In this document: in pieces, positions 9,300 to 20,222 of the stretch
How positions within the stretch are numbered: position 1 is the first letter of the stretch
Layout: each line of letters begins with the position of its first letter
From: Cellulomonas gilvus ATCC 13127
GTDB lineage: Bacteria > Actinomycetota > Actinomycetes > Actinomycetales > Cellulomonadaceae
Assembly: GCF_000218545.1 (NCBI RefSeq)
Contig: NC_015671.1
Location: forward strand, 248,001-312,000
Direction: 5' to 3'
Length of the DNA: 64,000 nucleotides
Program-made: the position numbers and the translations under genes
Notes under the pieces: generated by a model
Told to the model about the DNA's origin: nothing
Seen by the model: the letters and a program-made list of their open reading frames with translations, nothing else
Databases searched by the model: none

Positions 9300-9902
9300 G
9301 TGGCCCACTCCTCGCGCCGTACCCGGCGTGTGCTCGTCGTCATGCTGGCCGTGCTCGTGTCGCTCGGCGTGGTCGACGCCGGTGCGCGGCACGTGGTCGA
9401 GGGCCGCGCGGCCGACCGCCTGCGCGAGCGCCTGCCGGACGTCGACGTGCGCGGTGTGCACATCGGCGGCTGGCCGTTCGTCGCGGGCGCGGTGGGCCTG
9501 GTCGACGTGCCGGTCGAGGCGGACGTGCGCGTGGGCGCCGACGCGCTCGCGGACCTGGCGCCCGACTCCGCGCAGGACGCGACGTGGCGTGTCACGGACG
9601 GTGCGCTCGTCGTCGAGACCACGCTGCAGCGGCCGCGCCGCACGGTGCCCGTCGAGGTCGCGCTGGACGTGACCGCGGACGCGGGCGCGGTGCTCGTCAC
9701 GCCCGTCGCGGTCTCGGTCGCGGGCATGACGCTGGGCCCCGACCTCGTCTCGTCGATGCTCGGCGACCGCGCCGCCGGTCTGCTCGAACCGCGCCGCCTG
9801 GACCCCGCGCGGCTCGCGGGCGGCTCCGTGGACGTCCGCGTCGAGGACGTCCACGTGGTCGACGACGGCCTCGCGCTCCGGCTCGCGCTGCAGCGGCCCT
9901 GA
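9300..9902 (+). CDS. LmeA/DUF2993-like exported lipid-binding protein
   Basis: 200 residues from GTG 9300. It has an N-terminal hydrophobic anchor or signal (VLVVMLAVLVSLGVVDAGA), then the DUF2993 pattern: a short helix with VEGRAADRLRERLP, then V-D-V-R-G-V-H-I-G-G-W-P-F and beta strands to the end. In mycobacteria the relative LmeA binds phospholipid and acts in lipomannan elongation; that role here is inference. It lies between the two-component system and an MMPL transporter (40 bp upstream of it), which fits a cell-envelope job. Confidence 0.7.
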   Translation: MAHSSRRTRRVLVVMLAVLVSLGVVDAGARHVVEGRAADRLRERLPDVDVRGVHIGGWPFVAGAVGLVDVPVEADVRVGADALADLAPDSAQDATWRVTDGALVVETTLQRPRRTVPVEVALDVTADAGAVLVTPVAVSVAGMTLGPDLVSSMLGDRAAGLLEPRRLDPARLAGGSVDVRVEDVHVVDDGLALRLALQRP

Positions 9903-9942
9903 CCCCTTCTGCTCTGCCGGTCCCGTCCCCCTGGAGGATCCC

Positions 9943-12063
9943 GTGTCCCGTCTCGTCCGTGCCCTGGCCCGCGCCTGCGCGCGCCACCCCTGGGCGGTCG
10001 TCGCCGTCTGGCTGGTGCTCGTCGTCGGCGTGCTCGCCGCGGATCGCGCGCTGGGCGCGTCCCAGCCCGAGGAGCTGAACGTGCCGGGCAGCGACAGCGC
10101 CGCGGCCGCCGACGTCGCGGCTCACGTGGGGGGACCGGCCGACGACGAGCGCGCCTCGACGGTGCTGGTGCAGGCGGCCGGCGGTGGCGTGCCCCCGGCC
10201 GCTCCGGTCGCGGCGTTCGCGGCCGCGCTCGCGGACGTCGAGGGCGTGCTCGAGGTGTCCGAGCCCGCGCCCGCGGGTGTCGATGCGGTCCAGCTGCGGG
10301 TGACCTCGGAGCGGCACGCCGCGACGCCCGCGCTGCAGGACGCCGTGGCGCAGGCCCGGCACGACGGGCTGGACGTGGGCGTCGGGCAGCCGCTGGTGCA
10401 GGACCTCGAGCCCGCGCGCTCGCACGTGAGCGAGGTGGTCGGCCTGGTCGCGGCCCTCGTCGTGCTGCTCCTGGCGCTCGGAGCGGTCGCCGCGATGCTG
10501 GTGCCGATGCTCACGGCCGTGGTGGCCGTGGCGGGCGCCCTGGGGCTCATCGGCGTGCTCGGGACCGCGGTCGCGCTGCCCAGCCTGGTGCCGACGCTCG
10601 CGGTGATGCTCGGGCTGGGCGTGGGGATCGACTACGCGCTGTTCCAGGTGGCGCGGCAGCGGGACGTGCTGGCGCGCGGGCCGGTGGGCCGCGCCGAGGC
10701 GGCGGACCGCACGGCCGCGACCGCGGGAGAGGCGGTCGCGTTCGCGGGCGTGACCGTGGCCGTGGCGATCTCCTCGCTGGTGCTCACGGGTGTCGACTTC
10801 ATGGCGTGGCTGGGGCTGGGCACCGCGATCGCGGTGCTGGTGGTGCTCGCCGCGGCCCTGACGCTCACGCCCGCGCTGGTCGCGCTCGCGGGGCGCCGCG
10901 TGCTGCGCCGACGCGACCGCGGGGCCGTCGCGGAGGCGCCGGCAGCCGTGGGCGGCGGATGGGTCCGGCTCGCGGCGGGCGTCGCGCGGCGCCCGTGGAC
11001 GGCCGTGGCGGCGAGCGCGGCCGTGCTCGCCGTGCTCGCCGCTCCTGCGGTGGGGCTCACGCTCGGGCAGAGCAGCGACGCGGACTGGCCCACCGGCACC
11101 GAGCGGCGGAGGGCGTACGACGTGACCGCGCGTGTGCTGGGCGAGGGTGCGAACGGCCCGCTCGCGCTCGCGGTGGCGCTCGACCCCGCGGTGACGGGTC
11201 CGTCCGACACCCGCGTCGAGGAGGTCCGCGAGGCCGTGTCGGGGGTCGACGGCGTCGCGTCCGTCGGTCAGCCGCAGGTCGCGCCGGACGGCACCGCGAT
11301 GACGTTGCGCGTGGTGCCGGAGACCGGCCCGGCCGATCCGGGGACCGCGGCGCTCGTCGAGGAGCTGCGCGGGCTCGCGCCGGCCGGTGCGGACGTGCAC
11401 GTGGGCGGCGGCACCGCGGTGCGGCTGGACCTGGCGGACCGGATCGCGCAGCGACTGCCGTGGCTGGTGCTGGCCACGGTGGTCGTGGCGGGTGTGCTGC
11501 TCGGGTTCGCGTACCGCTCGTTCGTCGTGCCGCTCAAGGCCGCGGTCATGGACCTGGTCTCGGTCGCGGCGGCCTACGGCGTGGTGACGGCCGTGTTCGA
11601 GTGGGGGTGGGGCGCGCGCCTCGTCGGGCTGGACGGCCCCGTGGCGGTCGACGCGTACGTGCCGATGATGCTGTTCGCGGTGCTCTTCGGGCTGTCCATG
11701 GACTACGAGGTGTTCCTGCTGTCCTCGGTGCGTGAGCACTGGCTGCGGACGCGGGACGCGACCGCGGCGGTGAGCCGCGGGCTGGCGGGCACGGGGCGGG
11801 TGATCACGGCGGCGGCTGCGATCATGTTCGCGGTGTTCGCCTCGTTCGTGCTCGTGGACAACCCCGCGGTCAAGGTGTTCGGGGTGGGCCTCGCGGTCGC
11901 GGTCGCGGTGGACGCGACCGTGGTCCGGTGCGTCCTGGGGCCGGCGGTCATGGTGCTCGCGGGCCGTCTCATGTGGGAGACGCCCCGGTCGCAGCGGGCG
12001 GAGCGGGATCGGGACGAAAGCCACATCACGGACACTCAGGTGTCGCTCGACCGGGTGAAATAG
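9943..12063 (+). CDS. MMPL-family (RND) membrane transporter
   Basis: 706 residues from GTG 9943 behind a GGAGG site. Two halves each have a TM helix, a large outer loop and five TM helices: TM1 near 14-33, TM2-6 about 160-320, second half from about 345. Asp residues in TM4 (LGVGIDYALF) and TM10 (GLSMDYEVFLLS) are the conserved proton-relay positions of the MMPL family. It probably exports a lipid or drug; the substrate cannot be told from sequence. Confidence 0.88.
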   Translation: MSRLVRALARACARHPWAVVAVWLVLVVGVLAADRALGASQPEELNVPGSDSAAAADVAAHVGGPADDERASTVLVQAAGGGVPPAAPVAAFAAALADVEGVLEVSEPAPAGVDAVQLRVTSERHAATPALQDAVAQARHDGLDVGVGQPLVQDLEPARSHVSEVVGLVAALVVLLLALGAVAAMLVPMLTAVVAVAGALGLIGVLGTAVALPSLVPTLAVMLGLGVGIDYALFQVARQRDVLARGPVGRAEAADRTAATAGEAVAFAGVTVAVAISSLVLTGVDFMAWLGLGTAIAVLVVLAAALTLTPALVALAGRRVLRRRDRGAVAEAPAAVGGGWVRLAAGVARRPWTAVAASAAVLAVLAAPAVGLTLGQSSDADWPTGTERRRAYDVTARVLGEGANGPLALAVALDPAVTGPSDTRVEEVREAVSGVDGVASVGQPQVAPDGTAMTLRVVPETGPADPGTAALVEELRGLAPAGADVHVGGGTAVRLDLADRIAQRLPWLVLATVVVAGVLLGFAYRSFVVPLKAAVMDLVSVAAAYGVVTAVFEWGWGARLVGLDGPVAVDAYVPMMLFAVLFGLSMDYEVFLLSSVREHWLRTRDATAAVSRGLAGTGRVITAAAAIMFAVFASFVLVDNPAVKVFGVGLAVAVAVDATVVRCVLGPAVMVLAGRLMWETPRSQRAERDRDESHITDTQVSLDRVK

Positions 12064-12144
12064 TCACCCGTATCCTGCGATTTCGCAAGAACTGCAAGGA
12101 CTTTCGTCATCGCGGACACACAGAGCGTCGCTACGGTGGGTGGT

Positions 12145-14622
<2,478 letters not shown>

Positions 14623-14632
14623 CGCGTCCCGC

Positions 14633-14679
14633 ACGACGACCGCCCCCGCCACCCACCCGGGTGCGGGGGCGGTCGTCGT
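14633..14679 (+). terminator. Terminator of glgP
   Basis: A 17-bp perfect inverted repeat (14633-14649 with 14663-14679) with a 13-nt loop lies 10 bases after the glgP stop. There is no T-run. Confidence 0.75.
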
Positions 14680-14687
14680 CGCGGGGC

Positions 14688-14718
14688 TTGACCTGGAGCG
14701 CGCTCCAGGGAGCAGGCT
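14688..14718 (+). promoter_or_regulatory. MerR-type promoter/operator of the split aldo/keto reductase gene
   Basis: TTGACC (-35, 14688-14693) is followed by a 19-bp spacer and CAGGCT (-10-like, 14713-14718). The spacer is largely filled by an 18-bp perfect palindrome, CCTGGAGCGCGCTCCAGG, at 14692-14709. A long spacer with a centred dyad is the hallmark of promoters twisted open by MerR-family activators. The probable regulator is encoded at 54319-54684, beyond the island. Confidence 0.75.
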
Positions 14719-14725
14719 CGTCGGC

Positions 14726-14782
14726 ATGGAGCTCACGAACCCCCGCACCGCCGAGCCCGTGCTCGGCGCGATGTACTTCGGC
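14726..14782 (+). pseudogene. 5' fragment of an aldo/keto reductase gene, cut by the island
   Basis: Nineteen codons (MELTNPRTAEPVLGAMYFG) resemble the N-terminus of aldo/keto reductases, where a G-x-M/G-x-F/Y-G-T motif opens the barrel. The sequence then changes abruptly at TGTGGATCGCGG (14783) and reads into unrelated bases. The missing C-terminus is recognisable at about 54015-54305. Roughly 200 codons of the middle are absent from the window, so the gene is dead. Confidence 0.75.
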
Positions 14783-14885
14783 TGTGGATCGCGGAGATAC
14801 GTGACGCGCCTTCGGCGGCGTTCACTGTCACTGTCGCGTGACCGGAGCTCCGGACGATGGTTTCAGTAGCGCACATTTCGAGGTA

Positions 14886-14903
14886 TAGTAAGCTCACTTA
14901 CTA
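14886..14903 (+). promoter_or_regulatory. Probable MarR operator overlapping a -10 box
   Basis: A perfect inverted repeat TAGTAAG-CTCA-CTTACTA overlaps a TATAGT -10-like box (14884-14889) and ends just before the AGGAGG ribosome-binding site (14906-14911) of the SRPBCC gene. The adjacent MarR-family protein is the likely ligand-responsive repressor. Confidence 0.65.
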
Positions 14904-14917
14904 CTAGGAGGATTGCC

Positions 14918-15343
14918 ATGTGGACGACGAACTACACGCAGACAACCACTGCCGCCCCATCCGCGGTCTGGGGTGCGCTGGAAAGGCTGCACTCAGGCAC
15001 GCCACTCGGCCCGAACTCCGACGCCTTCGAGTTGCACGGGCCATTCGCTGTCGGGACGACACTCACGATCACGCCACAAGGTCAAGAGCCGATGCAGTCG
15101 ACGATCGTTTCTCTCGTGGCCGACACGACCTATGCGGACCGCACCGTTTTCGGCGACCTGGAGCTGACCTTCCGGCATGACCTCGCTCCGTCCGCTGACG
15201 GCGGGACGACGGTGACGCACACGCTCATCATCGACGGACCCGGCTCCGACGACATCGGACCCGAACTCGGGCCGCAGATCAGCGGGGACTTCCCCGTGGC
15301 GATGGCAGAACTCCTGTCCGCGGCAGAACAGTCTTCCGAGTAG
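14918..15343 (+). CDS. SRPBCC-family (START-like) protein
   Basis: 141 residues. The pattern T-T-x-A-A-P-S-A-V-W-G-A-L-E-R-L near the N-terminus and alternating strands to a C-terminal helix fit the polyketide-cyclase/SRPBCC ligand-binding fold. No catalytic residues can be assigned. ATG 14918 is preceded by AGGAGG with 6-nt spacing. The next gene, 4 bp downstream, is a MarR-type regulator; a pair like this often handles a small hydrophobic ligand. Base composition is less GC-rich than the flanking chromosome, consistent with transfer. Confidence 0.7.
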   Translation: MWTTNYTQTTTAAPSAVWGALERLHSGTPLGPNSDAFELHGPFAVGTTLTITPQGQEPMQSTIVSLVADTTYADRTVFGDLELTFRHDLAPSADGGTTVTHTLIIDGPGSDDIGPELGPQISGDFPVAMAELLSAAEQSSE

Positions 15344-15347
15344 TCGC

Positions 15348-15791
15348 GTGTCCGGAGGTCTAGATACTCGGCATCCCGACGCGCAGTCGAGTATGGGGCT
15401 CGCGTTGTGGCGAGCAACCAACGCCTGGCAGAGGCACATTCGCGCAGCTCTCGCCCCGCACGACTTGACGCACGTCCAATATGTGCTTCTCGCGTCGCTG
15501 ACGTGGATGGATCGCACCGAGCCGGTGAGCCAGCGCGACCTTGCGCAGCACGCGGAACTCGACGTAATGATGACCTCGCAGGTACTCCGGGCACTCGAAG
15601 CGAAGGGCTATGTTCGCCGGGAACCTCACCCGGAAGATCGGCGAGCGATAGCGCTGGCACCGACTGCTCGCGGAGTCGAGCTGGCAAATCTGGCCACGCG
15701 GGACGTTGAGTCCACGGATGCCACCTACTTCGCCGCGTTGAATCAGAGTCAGCGCGAAGCGCTTCTCACCGCCCTCCAACGGCTCACATAA
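15348..15791 (+). CDS. MarR-family transcriptional regulator
   Basis: 147 residues from GTG 15348 (ATG 15393 would give 132). Winged helix with DLTHVQYVLLASLTW, then SQRDLAQHAELDVMMTSQVLRALEAKGYV as recognition region and REPHPEDRRAIALAPTARG as the wing, all typical of MarR. Probably dimeric and autoregulatory through the palindrome at 14886-14903. Confidence 0.85.
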   Translation: MSGGLDTRHPDAQSSMGLALWRATNAWQRHIRAALAPHDLTHVQYVLLASLTWMDRTEPVSQRDLAQHAELDVMMTSQVLRALEAKGYVRREPHPEDRRAIALAPTARGVELANLATRDVESTDATYFAALNQSQREALLTALQRLT

Positions 15792-15880
15792 ACGACCGTT
15801 CATGAGACGGTGCTCCAACGGCCGAGCTATGTGACCTTCGCCGGTAGGTGGCGGCCTGCGGCAGCCGATTCCTGGCGGGC

Positions 15881-16699
15881 TCACTCGACCCCGATGACGA
15901 GGGTGCTCGCGGCGGCTTCGACGACGTCGTTGGTGATGGTCTGCAGCTCGTTGATTCTCAGTACGCGTTCGATCTGGGGGAAGAGTCGTTCCAGGAGGCG
16001 GAAGTTGCCGCGGGTGATGCGGCTGATCGCGGCGATGGCCTGGGCGTCGGTGAAGTCGTCGGGGTTGAGAGTCTTGCTGAGGGTGCGCCAGTGGCGTTGC
16101 AGGACGAAGAGGAGCTCGTCGTTGCTCAGGGGGCGGTACTGGTGGGCGAACCCGACGCGGCTGTAGAACTGGGGGTAGTGGCTGAACTGCTTCTCCAGGC
16201 CCGGCATGCCGATGAGGATCAGGGCGATCTGGTCGCGGTCGTAGCGGTCCCGTAGGAGCTCGAGCGCGGTGGGGCTGAGACGTTCGGACTCGTCGACGAT
16301 GACGAGCTGGACGTAGTTGGTGGTGCGCCGGGCGCCGCCCCGGTCCACAGGGGCGCGGCCCGGGGCTTCAAGGTGCTGCTGGATGCAGATGCTGGTGCGC
16401 GTGATGATCCGGTCCAGGTCCTCGCGTAGCAGCCGCGGGGTGGTCAGGACCCCGGGGGTGTAGAGGGCGGTGCGGTTCTTGGCCAGGGCGGCGTAGACCT
16501 TGGCGTCGTCGTCGCTGCGTGGGCCCCAGGCGGTGACCAACTCGTGGGCTTGGTCCCAGTGGGCGTAGCGGCGGGCGGAGACCGTCTTGCCGACCCCGGC
16601 CGGTCCGAAGCACAGCCCGATGGTGCGCCCTCGCCGGACGGAGTCGGCGAACTCGGTGAAGCGGCGGTGCTCCTTGGTCACGATGAAGCGTTCGCTCAC
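15881..16699 (-). CDS. tniB: TniB-like transposition ATPase
   Basis: 272 residues. AAA+ ATPase with Walker A GPAGVGKT (about residue 33) and Walker B LVIVDESERL; it resembles TniB/MuB-type target-selection ATPases that activate a DDE transposase. The GTG start overlaps the tniA stop (GTGA), so the two are translationally coupled. It is the last gene of a resolvase-tniA-tniB unit pointing to the left end of the island. Confidence 0.85.
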   Translation of the reverse strand: MSERFIVTKEHRRFTEFADSVRRGRTIGLCFGPAGVGKTVSARRYAHWDQAHELVTAWGPRSDDDAKVYAALAKNRTALYTPGVLTTPRLLREDLDRIITRTSICIQQHLEAPGRAPVDRGGARRTTNYVQLVIVDESERLSPTALELLRDRYDRDQIALILIGMPGLEKQFSHYPQFYSRVGFAHQYRPLSNDELLFVLQRHWRTLSKTLNPDDFTDAQAIAAISRITRGNFRLLERLFPQIERVLRINELQTITNDVVEAAASTLVIGVE

Positions 16700-18105
16700 C
16701 GTAGGTCCTCCTTGTAGACCTTGAGCTTCACCGGGCCCGAGGCTGGGGTCCGTGGCGGCAGTGGCCTGGCACGGGGGTCGGTTGTGTGGGCGCCGACCAT
16801 GGCGATCCGCTCGTTGATGCCTCGGCGCAGCGCGCGGCGGCGGGCGTTGCGGGCGGCCTGGACTTCCTTGAGGCTGATCTGGCGCCCGTGGTGGTCCTGG
16901 TCGACGGCGGCGCACAGGAACTGGTCGTGGTCGAAGACGCGGATCTCGGTGATGTCTCTGGGGTCGTAGCGGATGACCACGGGGCGCCCGACGAAGCCGG
17001 CGAGGGTCGGGGAGACGTAGCGCAGGCCCTGGAAGTGGACGCCGTCGCGGCGCACCGTTCTGGATCGGGCCACGCTGAGCAGCAGCCCGTCCAGAGCCTG
17101 GAGGCTGTCGGGGGTGCGTGGCAGCCACCCGTCGGCGATCCACGCCGCCCGCGGCGAGATGCCGAGCTCGCTGTGGGTGCGGTCGTTGTAGTCCAGGACG
17201 AACGCCCCGACCACGCCGTCCAGGTCGGCCAAGGACAGGGCCGGCGCCGGCCAGCGCCCGGCACCGTGGTGGAGGTGTCCGGGCAGGGTGGTGAGCAACT
17301 CGGTGTTGACGGTTCCAAAGAACCGCTCGACCTTGCCCCGCCCCTGTGGTCGGGCGACGGCGGAGTGGATTAGGCGGATGTGCAGGTCGACGGTGGTGCG
17401 GGCCAGGTGGTCGCTGGTGAAGTCCGACCCATGGTCGACGTAGAGCACCTCGGGGATCCCGCACATCGGCCACCGTGGGTCGCTCTTGTGCCAGATCGCC
17501 TGCCGTAACGCCAAGGCGGTGTTCATCGTGGCCGGCGCGCCGAAGAAGACCATGTACCCGCAGATCGCGCGCGAGCAGTCGTCCATGACGACGGTCAGCC
17601 ACGGCCGGGCCGGCTTGCCATCCGTGCCGACGAGCACGATGTCCAGCAGGGTGTGGTCGGCCTGCCACATCGCGTTGGGCCGGTCCGCCGCCCGGCGCAC
17701 CGCGAGCTCGTACTTGTCCCGGTAGGAGCCTGGTCCCTCAAGGGCGAGGGTGACCATGCCGGGGTCCAGGGCGGTGATGATCGAGCGGACGACGCCGTAG
17801 GACGGGACCGGCCAGTCGGCGCCGGCGCAGACCTTCACCACCGTCCGGTGGATCGCGGCGATTGGTGGGCGGGGCCGGGTCAGGCCCAGCCCTTCGATCA
17901 GCGTGACGAGTTCCGCCGGCAGACGGTGCCCGCCGACGTCCGCCCGCGGTGTCCGGTCCAGGGCGGCCAGGCCGCCTGCGCGGTAGCGGGCGTGCCAGCG
18001 TTCCAGCGTGCGCACACCCAGGCCGTGATGCCGGGCCAGCGCGGCGAGCGGGACCTGGTCCTCGACATGCAGCCGCAGGATCTGCCACCGCCCGCCCGCA
18101 TCCAC
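16696..18105 (-). CDS. tniA: TniA-like Mu-type DDE transposase
   Basis: 469 residues from a GTG. N-terminal helix-turn-helix domains (RARYRAGGLAALDRTPR region and IAAIHRTVVKV), then an rve integrase core with D in MWQADHTLLDI, D in YVDHGSDFTSDHL and E in GRGKVERFFGTVN. A C-terminal Mu beta-barrel-like segment and a basic tail follow. Complete and probably active. A diverged homologue of its N-terminal third is found at 53667-54014. Confidence 0.88.
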   Translation of the reverse strand: MDAGGRWQILRLHVEDQVPLAALARHHGLGVRTLERWHARYRAGGLAALDRTPRADVGGHRLPAELVTLIEGLGLTRPRPPIAAIHRTVVKVCAGADWPVPSYGVVRSIITALDPGMVTLALEGPGSYRDKYELAVRRAADRPNAMWQADHTLLDIVLVGTDGKPARPWLTVVMDDCSRAICGYMVFFGAPATMNTALALRQAIWHKSDPRWPMCGIPEVLYVDHGSDFTSDHLARTTVDLHIRLIHSAVARPQGRGKVERFFGTVNTELLTTLPGHLHHGAGRWPAPALSLADLDGVVGAFVLDYNDRTHSELGISPRAAWIADGWLPRTPDSLQALDGLLLSVARSRTVRRDGVHFQGLRYVSPTLAGFVGRPVVIRYDPRDITEIRVFDHDQFLCAAVDQDHHGRQISLKEVQAARNARRRALRRGINERIAMVGAHTTDPRARPLPPRTPASGPVKLKVYKEDLR

Positions 18106-18130
18106 GTTGCTACACGGCGCTCGTGGCTCG

Positions 18131-18709
18131 TCACGGCGAGGCCGGCGCAGCGGGTGGGCGGTTCAGGGCCCGGTAGATCGTGGTGCGGGAAACCCCGAGC
18201 ACCTCACCGATCTGGGCGACCGTCATGTCCTTCTGCTCATACATCCGCCGGGCCGCCCGGACCTGGTCGCCGGACAGCGCCGAGGGGCGCCCACCGGTGC
18301 GGCCCCGTGCGCGGGCGGCCTCCAGGCCGGCGTTGGTCCGCTCCCGGATCAGGTCGCGCTCGAACTCGGCCAGGGCGGCGAAGACGTGGAAGACCAACCG
18401 TCCTCCTGGGGAGGTCGTGTCGATCGTCTCCTGCAGGGACCGGAACCCCACGCCGCGGTCGGATAGGACCTGCAGCTGGTCGATCAGGTGCCGGATCGAC
18501 CGGCCCAGCCGATCCAGGCGCCACACCACCAGGGTGTCCCCTGGACGCAGCTGGTCGAGCAGCTTGTCCAGCTCGGGGCGCTGCTGCAGCGATCCGGAGA
18601 TCGTGTCGACGAACACCCGGTAGCACCCCGCCCGATTCAGGGCGTCGATCTGCAACGCCGCGTCCTGATCAGCGGTGGACACGCGCGCGTACCCCAGCAG
18701 ATGCCCCAC
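18131..18709 (-). CDS. Serine recombinase (resolvase) of the left Tn module
   Basis: 192 residues when started at the GTG giving MGHLLGYARVSTADQ, the usual start in this family; the frame is open further upstream. Catalytic Ser at residue 11 (YARVST), the conserved Arg pair in WRLDRLGRS, and a C-terminal helix-turn-helix (MTVAQIGEVLGVSRTTIYRAL). It resolves cointegrates made by replicative transposition. It ends 25 bp before tniA. Confidence 0.88.
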   Translation of the reverse strand: MGHLLGYARVSTADQDAALQIDALNRAGCYRVFVDTISGSLQQRPELDKLLDQLRPGDTLVVWRLDRLGRSIRHLIDQLQVLSDRGVGFRSLQETIDTTSPGGRLVFHVFAALAEFERDLIRERTNAGLEAARARGRTGGRPSALSGDQVRAARRMYEQKDMTVAQIGEVLGVSRTTIYRALNRPPAAPASP

Positions 18710-18718
18710 CGGTCGAGC

Positions 18719-18781
18719 GTAGCGAAACTCATCCCCACCGGGAAGTTCCGAACCGTAGATTTCGGCACTGAGTTCCGCTAC
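18719..18781. other. Candidate res site upstream of the resolvase
   Basis: A 13-bp imperfect inverted repeat (GTAGCGAAACTCA, 18719-18731, with TGAGTTCCGCTAC, 18769-18781; 12 of 13 pairs) lies just upstream of the resolvase start, where res sites normally sit. Further GGAAGTTCCG symmetry lies inside it. No experimentally known res consensus is claimed. Confidence 0.4.
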
Positions 18782-18967
18782 ACGATCCGGGTCGATGTCA
18801 GACCTCACCTGTGGCTTCGTTCGCTTGGTGGCGGGGTTTTTGCAGCGCTCCGTGGCGGTCTTGTTGCCGCGATCACGCAGGACTGGCTGCAGGTAGGTGG
18901 GGTCTGCCGCACGAGTAGGTGACACCCACGTGTGGTGCCGGGAGGCGCCGCTGGAAGGATGTGCACC

Positions 18968-19270
18968 GTGCCCAGGCCCTATCCCAAGGAGTTCCGCGAG
19001 GACGTCGTGGCCGTGGCTCGCCGCGGGGACGCTCCGATCAAGCAGATCGCGGCGGACTTCGGCATCGCCGAGTCGTGTCTGCGGAACTGGCTGCGTGATG
19101 CCGACGTCGCGGACGGCAACCGCCCCGGGGTGACTCGGACCGAGTCGGCCGAGCTGCGAGAGGCGAACCGGCGTATCCGTCTGCTGGAGCAGGAGAACGA
19201 GGTCCTGCGCCGCGCGGCCGCGTATCTGTCCCAGGCGCATCTGCCGGGAAAAGGCTCTACCCGCTCGTGA
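18968..19270 (+). CDS. IS3-family transposase OrfA (copy 1)
   Basis: 100 residues from GTG 18968, which has GGAAGG 9 bases upstream. Helix-turn-helix (IKQIAADFGIAESCLRNWL) followed by a leucine-zipper-like segment (RRIRLLEQENEVLRRAAAYL). It binds the IS ends and modulates OrfAB. The stop overlaps the orfB start by 4 bases. Confidence 0.88.
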   Translation: MPRPYPKEFREDVVAVARRGDAPIKQIAADFGIAESCLRNWLRDADVADGNRPGVTRTESAELREANRRIRLLEQENEVLRRAAAYLSQAHLPGKGSTRS

Positions 19271-20127
19271 GTGAGCTCGCCGCCGACGGGGTGCCCGTCG
19301 CGGTGACGTGCCGGGTTCTTAAGCTCGCAAGGCAGCCCTACTACCGGTGGCTCGCTGAGCCCGTCGGCGCGCGGGAGGTCGCCCGGGCGCACCTCGCTAA
19401 CGCGTTGTTCGACGCCCACCGTGACGACCCGGAGTTCGGGCACCGGCTCCTGGCCGACGAGGCCGCCCGCGCCGGACTGATCGCCTGCGACCGCACGGTC
19501 TGGCGGATCTGTCGGGACAACCAGTGGTGGTCGGTGTTCGGCAAGAAGCGCTCGAAGAACGGGAAGAAGGCCGCTCCGCCGGCCCATGAGGACCTCGTGC
19601 TGCGGGTGTTCACCGCCGATGCGCCGAACAGGTTGTGGCTCTGGGACATCACCGAGCACCCGACCGCCGAGGGCAAGGTCTACCTCTGCGCGATCAAGGA
19701 CGTGTTCTCCAACCGGATCGTCGGATACTCGATCAGCGACCGCATGACGTCCCAGATCGCAGTAGACGCTCTGGTCAGCGCGGTGCAGCGGCGCGGGGAT
19801 GTCGCCGGCTGCGTGGTCCACAGCGATCGTGGCAGCCAGTTCCGAAGCAGGAAGGTGGCCCGTGTCCTGGCCCGCCACGACCTCGCTGGGTCGATGGGGC
19901 AGGTCGCCTCCGCCGGGGACAACGCCGCTATGGAGAGCTTCTTCTCGCTGCTGCAGAAGAACGTCCTGGACCGCCGCCGCTGGGCCACCCGTGACGAGCT
20001 GCGCCTGGCGATCATCACCTGGATCGAACGGACCTACCACCGCCGCAGACGCCAGGTCCGCCTCGGCCGCCTGACCCCCATCGAGTACGAGACGATCATG
20101 ACCACTCAGGTCGCACTCGCCGCCTGA
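19267..20127 (+). CDS. IS3-family transposase OrfB (copy 1)
   Basis: 286 residues. HTH_21 domain, then an rve integrase core with the DDE residues in LWDITEHPTAEG, VVHSDRGSQF and NAAMESFFSLLQ. Full length and intact. Probably also made as an OrfAB fusion by -1 frameshifting, as known for the family. Confidence 0.9.
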   Translation: MSELAADGVPVAVTCRVLKLARQPYYRWLAEPVGAREVARAHLANALFDAHRDDPEFGHRLLADEAARAGLIACDRTVWRICRDNQWWSVFGKKRSKNGKKAAPPAHEDLVLRVFTADAPNRLWLWDITEHPTAEGKVYLCAIKDVFSNRIVGYSISDRMTSQIAVDALVSAVQRRGDVAGCVVHSDRGSQFRSRKVARVLARHDLAGSMGQVASAGDNAAMESFFSLLQKNVLDRRRWATRDELRLAIITWIERTYHRRRRQVRLGRLTPIEYETIMTTQVALAA

Positions 20128-20222
20128 GTTTCGCTGTCACCTACTCGTGCAGCAGACCCGTGTCGCGGTCTGAACCGAGAGGGGTGCGCCCGGTCGGGGC
20201 CGTTTGGATCGCTGCCGCTACG

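Larger units (their letters stand above)
18900..20159 (+). mobile_element. IS3-family insertion sequence, copy 1 (1260 bp)
   Basis: The terminal inverted repeats begin GGGTCTGC and continue into GCACGAGTAGGTGACA on both sides, with one mismatch (left 18900-18924). The element is flanked by GTG at 18897-18899 and GTG at 20160-20162, a 3-bp target duplication typical of IS3. It carries overlapping orfA and orfB. An apparently identical copy lies at 42856-44115 in the same orientation. Confidence 0.88.
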
